Shown here: piece by piece, positions 52,925 through 62,059 of the stretch
How the letters are laid out: each line of letters begins with the position of its first letter
Position numbering within the stretch: the first letter of the stretch is position 1
NCBI GenBank assembly: GCA_036500345.1
Contig: DASYCE010000013.1
Location: 1 to 64,000 of the forward strand
Reading direction: 5' to 3'
Origin: Gemmatimonadales bacterium
GTDB lineage: Bacteria; Gemmatimonadota; Gemmatimonadetes; Gemmatimonadales; GWC2-71-9
DNA: 64,000 nucleotides
Position numbers and translations under genes: made by a program
Notes under the pieces: model-generated
What the model saw: the letters and a program-made list of their open reading frames with translations, nothing else
What the model was told of the DNA's origin: nothing
The model's database searches: none

Positions 52925-54895
52925 ATGCATCACGTCATCATCCACGGCCATTTCTACCAGCCGCCGCGCGAGGATCCGTGGCTCGACCTCGTCCCGCCCG
53001 AACCGAGCGCCGCGCCAGCCCATGACTGGAATGAGCGCATTACGCGCGAGTGCTATCAGCCGCTCGCCGCGGCGCGCGTCCTCGGCGCCGACGGCAAGAT
53101 CATCGACGTCGTCAACGCGTACGCGTGGTGCTCCTTCGACGTCGGCCCCACCCTGCACCGCTGGCTCGATCGGTACGCACCTGCGGTCGGCGCCGCCTTC
53201 GTGGAGGGCGATCGTGCCTCGGTTGCGCGACTCGGCCATGGCAACGCAATGGCGATGCCGTACCACCACGTCATCCTGCCGCTGGTGTCACGGCGCGACA
53301 AGGTCACCGAAGTGCGCTGGGGAATCCGCGATTTCACCACGCGCTTCGGCCGGCCACCGGAAGGGATCTGGCTCCCCGAGACTGCCGTCGATGAGGAGAC
53401 GCTCGATGTCGTCGCCGGCGAGGGGATTCGCTTCACCGTCCTGGCGCCGAGCCAGGTCGATGTCGTCCCGGCATTCGGGCGGCCGGGTCGGTGGCGCGGC
53501 AGCGCCGGGCGCGAGCTGGCGGTCTTCGTCTACGACGGGATGCTGGCCCACCAGGTTGCATTCGGCGATGCGTTGACACGCGCCGACGAATGGGAGAAAT
53601 CGCTCACAAGTCCGTTTCCCTCGCGCGACGGCGGCCCGAGCGTGGTGTCGATCGCCACCGACGGCGAAACATTCGGCCACCACCACCGATTTGGCGATCT
53701 GGCGCTCGCCGCGGTGATCCATCGCATCGGCCGCCGCTCCGACGCGTCAATGACGAACTACGCGACAGTGCTCCGCGCATCGCCACCGCAGCACGATGTG
53801 AGGATCGTGTCCCCGAGCTCGTGGAGCTGTCCGCACGGCGTCGACCGCTGGCGGCTGGCGTGCGGGTGCCGGATATCGGCCGGATCCTCGCAAGAATGGC
53901 GCGTCACGCTGCGGCAGGCGCTCGATCGGTTGTACGCCGGGATCACGGCCGCGGTGGAGCACCGCTGGCCGTCCGCCGCGGGCGACCTCTGGAACGCGCG
54001 GGACGCAGCTGGCCCATCGATCGAGCATGTCGACGCGCTGCCGGCCGAGGCGCGACGGTTGCTGGCTGCTGAGTCGCACGCGCTGGCGATGTTCACGTCG
54101 TGCGCCTGGTTCTTTGACGATCTCGGACGCATCGAACCGGCGATCGTAATGCGACACGCCGCGCGCGCGTTGCAACTGCTCGGTCCGGAGGATCGCACGC
54201 AGCTCGAGGGCACGCTGGTCGAGACGCTCGCTGGTGCGCACAGCGCCGACCCCGCGAAGGGGAGCGGCGCTGCGATCTGGCATCGAGACGTGATCACCGG
54301 CGCCGATGGGTTTGTGAAGCTGGCGGCCGGCCTCGGTGCGATGCGTGCGCTCGCACCAGACCTCCTTGACGACATCGCAGTGCCGCCGCATCGCTGGCGC
54401 CTCGACGGCGACGACATCGTCGTGACCGACGGAGAATCCGGCGAAGAACTCCGCTGGCGCGTCGACGTGGTCACGCCGGGAATTCTCCCCTCCGTCGCCT
54501 CCGTTCGCGCGATTCCAGGCCACAGCGCGGTCCGGGTCACGGCCCGCGAGTATCCCGATCCAATCCGCACGGCACTCCGTGATGTCGTTACGCCAATGGC
54601 GTACGACGCGGCACTGCTGCCGAGCGATGCGGCCCTCGTTCGCGCCGGGCTTCTGGACATCCCGTCCGCGCGGTTGCGCGCGGTTGCCGGCGCCTGGGCA
54701 TTGATCGACCGCGACGGAATCGATGAAGCGGGAGTCGTTCTGCACGCGGCACTCGATCTGTTCGACGCTGACGGAACGCCGATTCCCGATGAGGTTCGCA
54801 CCCAGGGATACCTCCGATTGTTCCCGCTCGCCACGTCACCAGCGCGCCAATCTCTCGCCGACCGATTGGGAGTGAAGGTTGCCCACGCGCGCTGA
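52925..54895 (+). CDS. GH57 family DUF3536 protein, probable alpha-glucan-active enzyme
   Basis: A 656-residue member of the GH57/DUF3536 family. The N-terminal HGHFYQPPREDPWLDLV, then HDWNERITRECYQPLAAARV, WLPETAVDEETL (putative nucleophile Glu152) and SIATDGETFGHHHRFGDLA (putative acid/base Asp246), give both catalytic carboxylates expected of GH57. The family signature SSWSCPHGVDRWRLACGC follows. It is shorter than many relatives, which approach 800 residues. Biochemical activity of this family is not established as far as I know; its place between a branching enzyme and a glucanotransferase suggests action on glycogen branches or maltodextrins. Its last 17 nt overlap the next gene. Confidence 0.88.
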   Translation: MHHVIIHGHFYQPPREDPWLDLVPPEPSAAPAHDWNERITRECYQPLAAARVLGADGKIIDVVNAYAWCSFDVGPTLHRWLDRYAPAVGAAFVEGDRASVARLGHGNAMAMPYHHVILPLVSRRDKVTEVRWGIRDFTTRFGRPPEGIWLPETAVDEETLDVVAGEGIRFTVLAPSQVDVVPAFGRPGRWRGSAGRELAVFVYDGMLAHQVAFGDALTRADEWEKSLTSPFPSRDGGPSVVSIATDGETFGHHHRFGDLALAAVIHRIGRRSDASMTNYATVLRASPPQHDVRIVSPSSWSCPHGVDRWRLACGCRISAGSSQEWRVTLRQALDRLYAGITAAVEHRWPSAAGDLWNARDAAGPSIEHVDALPAEARRLLAAESHALAMFTSCAWFFDDLGRIEPAIVMRHAARALQLLGPEDRTQLEGTLVETLAGAHSADPAKGSGAAIWHRDVITGADGFVKLAAGLGAMRALAPDLLDDIAVPPHRWRLDGDDIVVTDGESGEELRWRVDVVTPGILPSVASVRAIPGHSAVRVTAREYPDPIRTALRDVVTPMAYDAALLPSDAALVRAGLLDIPSARLRAVAGAWALIDRDGIDEAGVVLHAALDLFDADGTPIPDEVRTQGYLRLFPLATSPARQSLADRLGVKVAHAR

Positions 54896-56864
54896 TCTCT
54901 CTCCAGCTCCTGGCGCGTCGGGCGCGGCTACCGAACCGCTCCGCTTCTCGTTCGCACTCCACCTGCATCAGCCGGTCGGGAATTTCGACTCGGTCTTCCA
55001 GCAGCATCTGGACGACGTCTACCGGCCGCTCCTCTCTGCGCTCATGTCAGGTGAGTGCTGGCCGGTGGCGATGCACATCTCCGGGCCGCTTCTCGAGTGG
55101 CTGGAACACCACGCTGGCGATTTCGTCGACGAGATCGGCCTCTACGCAGCGGCCGGACGGCTCGAACTCCTCGCCGCGGGTCACGACGAGCCGATTCTCG
55201 CCGTGCTGTCGCGCGAAGACCGGATCGAACAGGTGGTGCGGCACCGCGAATGGCTGCGACGACGCTTCGGTGTCGACGCGGTGGGGCTCTGGCTAACCGA
55301 GCGCGTCTGGGAACCGACGATCGCCGAAGACCTTGCCACCGCTGGTGTGCAGTTCGTCCTGGTCGACGACCGCCATTTCCGCGTGACTGGCTTCACGCAG
55401 GACGAACTGCATCGGCACTTCATGTCGGAGTCGGGTGGCAAGGTGATCCGGATTTTCCCGATCGACGAGAAACTCCGATATCTCGTGCCATTCCGTCCAC
55501 CGGTGGAACTGGCCGAATACTTCCGTGCACTTCGCGCCCGCGGACACTCGCTGGCCGTCCTCGGCGATGACGGCGAGAAGTTCGGCGGGTGGCCGGGGAC
55601 GCGCCAATGGCTCTACGACGAGGGATGGCTTGACTCGTTTCTCGGCACGATGCGTGAATTGCGCGATCGCGGCGAGGTGCATCTCACTCGCTTCGACGAT
55701 GCCATCCGCCGGACGCCGTCGGCCGGTCTCGCCTATCTCCCGACGGCATCGTACCGCGAGATGGAAGGATGGTCGCTCCCGTTCGAGCCTGCCCGCGCGC
55801 TCCTGCGGCTCGAAGAAGCGTGGAACGGCGAACGACTCGACGGCGTCGAGGGCGGGCTGCTGCGCGGCGGCCACTGGCGACATTTTTTCGTCAAGTACCC
55901 GGAAAGCAACCGGATGCACAAGATGATGCTCGCGCTCTCCGCGCTCTGCCGCGAGCGTGGCGACCCGGAACCGGTGCGGCGCATGATCGGCCAGGCGCAG
56001 TGCAACGATGCCTATTGGCACGGCGTGTTCGGTGGGCTCTATCTCCCCTTCCTTCGCGGCAGCGTCTGGTATCACCTCGCGAAGGCCGAAGCCGCCCTTC
56101 GAATCAATGAATCGCTGACCGCCGAAGTTCGTGATATCGACGTCGATGGACACGACGAGGTCTGGGTGCACTCGTCAAAGATCAGCGTCGTCTGGGCGCC
56201 GGCGCGCGGCGGGATGATCGACCTCTGGCTTGATCTCGACCGAGCGGAGAACTTGCTCAATGTCGTCGCGCGACACCGCGAGGCATATCACGAACCGCTC
56301 ACCGGGCTGGACGACGGTGCACCGATCGAACCGGCGCCCGGCGACGACGACGCAGCAGGCGGCGCGCCATCGATTCACGACCTGGAAAGCCAGCTGATCG
56401 AGATTCCGCCGCGCGACTCCGCACCGCGAGGCCTTTTCGTCGATCGCATCGTCCCCGCGAAGACGACGCGGGACGACTTCATCGCCGGAGAGGTCTCGTC
56501 GATCCGGAGCTGGTCGACCGAAGTGATGAGCTCGTCACATCAAATGACCGGCGATCGGATCGAACTGGTGGCCGATGCAGACGACCTGCACAAGGTGATC
56601 TCGGTTGGAGACGACGGGGTGATGCGCTGCCGGTGGCAATGGCCGGCCGCGCGATTCCCTGACGGTGCCTGGTTTGCGACGGAGCTATCGTCGTCGGCCG
56701 AATTCACGATCGATGCACCGGGCGCGGAGCAATGGGAGTACCCGATCGAGACGGTGGCGAAGAGTGAGAAGGGTTTCGATCGGACCGTGCAGGGGAACGC
56801 GGTCGTGCTGCGGTGGCCGGCCCGCGCCGGCGAGGCGTCGCTTACTCTGCGGGCACCGACGTAA
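54879..56864 (+). CDS. GH57 4-alpha-glucanotransferase / alpha-amylase (DUF1925/DUF1926 type)
   Basis: A 661-residue enzyme close to the Thermococcus litoralis 4-alpha-glucanotransferase. The opening FSFALHLHQPVGNFDSVF is typical, the nucleophile Glu141 lies in LWLTERVWEP, and the acid/base Asp lies in LGDDGEKFGGWPGTRQW (Asp230 or 231). Substrate-loop residues follow in GGHWRHFFVKYPESNRMHKMM. The C-terminal beta-sandwich (DUF1926) begins near residue 450. It would shuffle maltodextrins between glycogen chains, preparing ends for the phosphorylase. TTG 54879 is the likely start, with GGGAG 6 nt upstream. The final 23 nt overlap the convergent outer-membrane gene. Confidence 0.9.
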   Translation: MPTRADLSPAPGASGAATEPLRFSFALHLHQPVGNFDSVFQQHLDDVYRPLLSALMSGECWPVAMHISGPLLEWLEHHAGDFVDEIGLYAAAGRLELLAAGHDEPILAVLSREDRIEQVVRHREWLRRRFGVDAVGLWLTERVWEPTIAEDLATAGVQFVLVDDRHFRVTGFTQDELHRHFMSESGGKVIRIFPIDEKLRYLVPFRPPVELAEYFRALRARGHSLAVLGDDGEKFGGWPGTRQWLYDEGWLDSFLGTMRELRDRGEVHLTRFDDAIRRTPSAGLAYLPTASYREMEGWSLPFEPARALLRLEEAWNGERLDGVEGGLLRGGHWRHFFVKYPESNRMHKMMLALSALCRERGDPEPVRRMIGQAQCNDAYWHGVFGGLYLPFLRGSVWYHLAKAEAALRINESLTAEVRDIDVDGHDEVWVHSSKISVVWAPARGGMIDLWLDLDRAENLLNVVARHREAYHEPLTGLDDGAPIEPAPGDDDAAGGAPSIHDLESQLIEIPPRDSAPRGLFVDRIVPAKTTRDDFIAGEVSSIRSWSTEVMSSSHQMTGDRIELVADADDLHKVISVGDDGVMRCRWQWPAARFPDGAWFATELSSSAEFTIDAPGAEQWEYPIETVAKSEKGFDRTVQGNAVVLRWPARAGEASLTLRAPT

Positions 56865-57942
56865 CGTGCCGGTGGCCGAGGATCACATCCATCGGCGCAC
56901 GAATCACAAGCCGGTACGAGATTTCCCAGTGCGTGTTGAAGAACGCGATGCTCTTCAGGTTGTCGATGTTGTGGAAACGGAACTCGGCGTCGAACGTCAC
57001 TCCGCCTTCGATCGGTGTCCGGCGGATCATCCCGATCTCGGTGTACACGCGGTGAGGCTGGTAGAAGGTCGGATCGTAGCCCGTTGAGTTGTAGTTGTTG
57101 TCGCCGTCATCCCCGTTGTAGTCCTGCCCGATCCAGTGAATCGCGAAGACTTCCGCCCAGTTCCATGGATTGATCGACGCCCGCAGATAGGTCCCGTGCC
57201 CATGATCGGGGCGGCCCGGCGGAGTGTCGGGGTCGATATGTCCCTGGCTCCAAAGTGCCCACGCCGCCAGCGATATCGGGCCGAGCCACCCGAGTGAATC
57301 GTGCGCCTCGGCGCCGAGCGCTTCCGCGTGATTGTTGGTCACCGGCACCGGATTGAAGAGCTGCCCGCCACGATGGTACCAGAGATGCTGACCCTGCAGA
57401 TCGAAGTATTTCCCGGCATTCACGCGGAGAACATTGCCGATCTCGAATTGCTCTCGCTGCGTCGGCGTGTTGAGCTTCTGCCAGTTGATCCAGCTCTCGG
57501 CGTGCACGGGACCGGCATTCTCGATCCATTGACCACCGTACTCGATCGGCGTCGTCAATTCGCGAGTGGTGACCATCAGCGGTTCGAGGAGGCCGTGCCG
57601 GTTGACCGTTTCCAGCGTCCCGAAGACGCCGAGCGCGTGCCGCGTCTGGTAACGGAAGGCGAGAATCGGCTTGACGGAATCGGCGACCGCACTTGAGCCC
57701 CAGCGGCGGTCGGCAAAGACACCGAGGCGCAGGGTGGTCCGCGGACCGGGCTGGTCGGCGAGCCAGGTGGAGACTTGCCCTCCGAGGATCGTCTCCCCCA
57801 CGCGGTACGGCGTGAAGAATTCGGTGTTGTCGGCGTAGAACGTGGCGCGCGTCTGCCACGAGTACTGCTGCGCTCCCAGCGGGAGGGCGGCAATGAGGAG
57901 TAACGAGGCGGTGGCGAATGGGCTCCGACGAAGCACGGTCAC
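56842..57942 (-). CDS. Probable outer-membrane beta-barrel protein
   Basis: A protein of about 366 residues with a signal peptide (LRRSPFATASLLLIAALPLGAQ) and alternating beta-strand pattern rich in aromatic residues throughout. Examples are YSWQTRATFYADNTEFFTPY, WAEVFAIHWIGQDYN and VTFDAEFRFHNIDN, ending in the strand YRLVIRAPMDVILGHRHV. This is the layout of a carbohydrate- or lipid-related outer-membrane barrel without a recognised family. Starts GTG 57942 and GTG 57936 are both possible; neither has a Shine-Dalgarno. The gene is divergent from the N-carbamoylputrescine amidase, sharing a 15-nt region, and convergent with the GH57 glucanotransferase. Confidence 0.72.
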   Translation of the reverse strand: MTVLRRSPFATASLLLIAALPLGAQQYSWQTRATFYADNTEFFTPYRVGETILGGQVSTWLADQPGPRTTLRLGVFADRRWGSSAVADSVKPILAFRYQTRHALGVFGTLETVNRHGLLEPLMVTTRELTTPIEYGGQWIENAGPVHAESWINWQKLNTPTQREQFEIGNVLRVNAGKYFDLQGQHLWYHRGGQLFNPVPVTNNHAEALGAEAHDSLGWLGPISLAAWALWSQGHIDPDTPPGRPDHGHGTYLRASINPWNWAEVFAIHWIGQDYNGDDGDNNYNSTGYDPTFYQPHRVYTEIGMIRRTPIEGGVTFDAEFRFHNIDNLKSIAFFNTHWEISYRLVIRAPMDVILGHRHVTSVPAE

Positions 57943-57950
57943 TATCTTAG
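57943..57950. promoter_or_regulatory. Overlapping divergent -10 elements
   Basis: TATCTT on the plus strand (57943-57948) and TAAGAT on the minus strand (57950-57945) occupy the same bases inside ACTATCTTAGT. With starts at 57958 (plus) and 57942/57936 (minus), both transcripts would be leaderless or nearly so. Confidence 0.4.
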
Positions 57951-57957
57951 TCGCACC

Positions 57958-58846
<889 letters not shown>

Positions 58847-58854
<8 letters not shown>

Positions 58855-59896
58855 CCCGCGTTCACCCGCCGCCCGCGGGTTCCGGATGCCGGCGGAATGG
58901 GAGCGGCACCGCGGCACGTGGCTCTCGTGGCCGCACAAGGAGGCGTCGTGGCCCGGCAACTTCGCGCCGGTCCCGGGGATCATCGCCGAGATGATCCGGC
59001 ATCTCGCCGCGGTCGAGGAAGTCCATATCAATGTCAGCGGCGACGCCATGGAGCAGCAGGCGCGCTTCGTCCTGACCGACGCGCACGTTGCCGCGCACAA
59101 CGTCGTCTTCCATCACAACCCGACTGACGATGCGTGGTGCCGCGACCATGGGCCGATCTTCGTGCAGCGGGAGTACCGTGGCGCGACGGAGCAGCTGATT
59201 CTCGACTGGGGATACAACTCCTGGGGCGGTAAGTATCCGCCGTTCGACCAGGACGACGTAATTCCGTCGCGGATCGGCGCGGCGCTCGACATTCCGGTCG
59301 AGCATCCCGGGATGATCCTCGAGGGGGGCTCGATCGACGTAAACGGGCGCGGGACGCTGCTCACGACCGAGGCGTGCCTGCTCAACCCCAACCGCAATCC
59401 AGAACTCTCGCGTCACGACATCGAGCAACGGCTTCGCAACTATCTCGGCGTCACCAACGTCCTCTGGCTCGGCGATGGGATTGTCGGCGACGACACCGAT
59501 GGGCACATCGATGACCTGACCCGCTTCGTCGATCCGCACACCGTTGTCACTGTACTAGAGAATGATATAGCTGACGAGAATCACGCACCGCTCGCGGAGA
59601 ACCTGCGGCGATTGCAGGAGATGCGTGACCAGGACGGCGAGCCGCTGCGCGTCGTCGAGCTGCCGATGCCGCCGGCGCTGTACTACGAGGAGCAGCGCCT
59701 CCCGGCGAGCTACGCGAATTTCTATATCGCGAACGGACTGGTCCTGATGCCGGGGTACGATGCGGCGACGGATCGACTGGCGGCCGACGTGCTGCAGCGG
59801 TGTTTCCCGCACCGGCAAGTCATCACGATCGATTGCCGGGCGCTGGTGTGGGGATTGGGGGCGTTTCACTGCCTGACGCAGCAATGGCCGGGGTAG
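58847..59896 (+). CDS. aguA: Agmatine deiminase
   Basis: A 349-residue guanidino-group-modifying enzyme that converts agmatine to N-carbamoylputrescine and ammonia. It has the family opening GFRMPAEWERHRGTWLSWPH, the substrate residues in DDAWCRDHGPIFV, the strand LEGGSIDVNGRGTLL and the catalytic Cys342 in LGAFHCLTQQ. TTG 58847 (8-nt overlap with aguB) retains the conserved GFRMPAEWE region; the in-frame ATG at 58886 would cut into it, so the TTG is preferred though no Shine-Dalgarno is visible. No arginine decarboxylase gene accompanies the pair. Confidence 0.94.
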
Positions 59897-60019
59897 CGGA
59901 TGAGCCTACCTGCTCGGCGCGGCTCAGTGGTCCTTGTGACCCGTCATCGCCAAGTTCAATTCCAGACTCCCCCGTGCCACCGTTGCAACCTCGCGGCCCG
60001 GTAAAGCGTCCCATCTGAT

Positions 60020-60595
60020 GTGACGACACTTGCGATGACTCTTCCCGCCCTCCACCGTGCCACCACGACGATCGTCGACGCCGACGCGCTCGACGCCCGG
60101 CGCGCGGCCACGGGCGACCACGCCGCCTTTGAGCGGCTCTACCGGAAGCACGTCGCCCGGATCCATACCCTGGTCCGCCGGATGGCAGGCCCCGGCCCAG
60201 CCGATGACCTGACCCAGGACGTTTTCATCCGCGCCTGGGACAAGCTGGCGTCGTTCCGGGCCGAGAGTGCCTTCGGGACCTGGCTCTACCGCCTGGCGGT
60301 GAATGTGGTCCTGTCGCGTCGCCGGAGCGAAAAGAACGAGCGGATCTGGATCATGGAGGACGAGGTTGCCGCGGAGATGGTCGGCACCGTCAGCCATCAC
60401 CCCGCGGCGCGGATCGATCTCGATACCGCGATCGCCCGCCTCCCCGACGGCGCGCGAAAGGTGTTCGTGCTGCACGACGTCGAAGGATGGACGCACGAAG
60501 AGATCGCCGAGGAGATGGGACTGGTACCGGGGACGTCGAAGTCGCAACTCTCACGGGCGCGGGCCGCGTTGCGGAGGATGCTCGATGCATCGTGA
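60020..60595 (+). CDS. ECF-type RNA polymerase sigma factor
   Basis: A 191-residue extracytoplasmic-function sigma factor. Region 2 has FERLYRKHVARIHTLVRRM, DDLTQDVFIRAWDKLASF and FGTWLYRLAVNVVLSRRR; region 4 has LPDGARKVFVLHDVEGWTHEEIAEEMGLVPGTSKSQLSRA. It belongs to the RpoE-like branch that is commonly controlled by a co-encoded membrane anti-sigma factor. GTG 60020 or ATG 60035 may be the start; neither has a clear ribosome-binding site. Its stop overlaps the next gene by 11 nt. The 123 nt upstream hold no other gene and no element I can name with confidence. Confidence 0.9.
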   Translation: MTTLAMTLPALHRATTTIVDADALDARRAATGDHAAFERLYRKHVARIHTLVRRMAGPGPADDLTQDVFIRAWDKLASFRAESAFGTWLYRLAVNVVLSRRRSEKNERIWIMEDEVAAEMVGTVSHHPAARIDLDTAIARLPDGARKVFVLHDVEGWTHEEIAEEMGLVPGTSKSQLSRARAALRRMLDAS

Positions 60596-61154
60596 TCACG
60601 ACAACGATCCCGGGCTCGCGGACGAGATCGCATCGCTCCGCAATGCCCCGCCTTCCACCGACCTCTGGCCGGGGATCGCCCGACAACTCGAGCCGCGGCA
60701 GCCGCGTGGCACGCTGCTCATTCGCTGGCCGGTCGCGATTGCTGCGGGGCTGGTCCTTGCAGTGGCGACATCGGCCGGGACACTGATTGCGTTGCGGTTG
60801 ACGCGCAGTCCGGCCGCACCCGCGGCCACGACGACCGTTGCCGCGGCGCCCACCGCACCGGCGGGTACCAGCCCGGCCGTCGCCGCCTCATTTGCGCCGG
60901 CGGATTCGGCGCTCGCAGGCGCCATCAACGACCTGGAGCGCGCGGTGCGCTCCAACCTCAGCCACGTCGACCCCGAGGCGCGCAACAGCATCAACCAGAG
61001 CCTCACGCTGCTCGACCAGGCGATCGCGCAGGCGGCAGCGCGGCAAAGTGCCGCACCCAACGACCCGCGCGTCGCGAGCTATCTCACCAGCACGCTGCGC
61101 AAGAAGCTGCAGCTGTTGCGCACCGTGTCCGAACTCACCCGGCGGGAGAGCTGA
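60585..61154 (+). CDS. Probable membrane anti-sigma factor
   Basis: A 189-residue single-pass membrane protein directly behind an ECF sigma gene. A short cytoplasmic part (residues 1-45, DEIASLRNAPPSTDLWPGIARQL) is followed by a transmembrane helix (WPVAIAAGLVLAVATSAGTLIAL, about 48-70). An Ala/Thr/Pro-rich linker comes next, then a helical periplasmic domain (LAGAINDLERAVRSNL; RKKLQLLRTVSELTRRES). It lacks the HxxxCxxC zinc motif of ZAS anti-sigma factors, so the assignment relies on position and topology. GGAGG (60574-60578) 6 nt before ATG 60585 supports the start. Confidence 0.72.
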   Translation: MHRDHDNDPGLADEIASLRNAPPSTDLWPGIARQLEPRQPRGTLLIRWPVAIAAGLVLAVATSAGTLIALRLTRSPAAPAATTTVAAAPTAPAGTSPAVAASFAPADSALAGAINDLERAVRSNLSHVDPEARNSINQSLTLLDQAIAQAAARQSAAPNDPRVASYLTSTLRKKLQLLRTVSELTRRES

Positions 61155-61156
61155 TC

Positions 61157-62056
61157 ATGTCGATTGCACTACTGGCCATCGCTGCCGCACTCACCGGTCG
61201 CGACGTCGACACCACCGTCCATCTCCCCCGCAACGGCGCGGTCGAGATCGACACGAGGAACCGCGACGTGGTGGTGCGAATCGGCAGCGGCGACCAGGTC
61301 ATCATCCGCGGTGGTTCGGGCGAACTCGACGGCGGCACGCTGCAAGTCGACGGTGAGAGCCGGCGCGGCCATGGCTCGGGCGGCGGTGCGGTCGACATCA
61401 CCGTCCCGTCCTGGGCGCGGGTCGAGGTCAACACGATCAGCGGGAACATGACCTTCAATGGCACGCCGGCGTCGCTCGACGCGCAGTCGGTCAACGGATT
61501 CATTCACGTAAACGGCGGATCGGGCACGGCGGACGTCGAGACGGTGGCCGGCGAAGTGACGGTCAACGATTTCCATGGGACCAAGCTCTCGGCGAGCACC
61601 ACGGGCAGCAACCTGACGATCACCAACTCGACCGGCGAGATCGACGCCGAGAACGTCAACGGCGACGTGACGCTGCGCGGCGTCCGGTCGACGCATGTGT
61701 CGGCGTCGACGGTGAACGGAGGAATCGCATTCGAGGGTGCGTTCGTGACGGACGGGTCGTACGAGTTCGAGAGTCAGAACCGCGACGTCACGCTGACTGT
61801 CCCGGGCGACGTCAGCGCCCGCATGAAGATCTCGACGATGAATGGCCAGCTCATCTCACCGGATATTCCGGCGACGACCTCGGGCGGCCGCGCTCGCGAT
61901 CAGATGGCCGGCGGCAAGGGGAAGCACAAGGGAAGCAGCAACAGCGACGATGACGAGCACGACTTCACCGTCGTCTACGGCAGCGGATCGGCGCGGGTGA
62001 GCGTCGACGTCTTCAACGGCAACGTCGTCGTCCGCCGCGCCGATCGGCGCCCCTGA
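61157..62056 (+). CDS. DUF4097 family beta-helix protein
   Basis: A 299-residue protein of the DUF4097 (putative adhesin) family. A short N-terminal hydrophobic stretch (MSIALLAIAAALTG) may be a signal peptide. The rest is a series of short repeats of the type NVNGDVTLRGV, TVNGGIAFEGA and SVNGFIHVNGG, forming a parallel beta-helix, with a low-complexity charged loop (KGKHKGSSNSDDDEHD) near residue 255-270. Such proteins often sit in ECF sigma/anti-sigma operons and may monitor the envelope. It starts 2 nt after the anti-sigma stop, so the three genes form one operon. Confidence 0.85.
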   Translation: MSIALLAIAAALTGRDVDTTVHLPRNGAVEIDTRNRDVVVRIGSGDQVIIRGGSGELDGGTLQVDGESRRGHGSGGGAVDITVPSWARVEVNTISGNMTFNGTPASLDAQSVNGFIHVNGGSGTADVETVAGEVTVNDFHGTKLSASTTGSNLTITNSTGEIDAENVNGDVTLRGVRSTHVSASTVNGGIAFEGAFVTDGSYEFESQNRDVTLTVPGDVSARMKISTMNGQLISPDIPATTSGGRARDQMAGGKGKHKGSSNSDDDEHDFTVVYGSGSARVSVDVFNGNVVVRRADRRP

Positions 62057-62059
62057 ACC

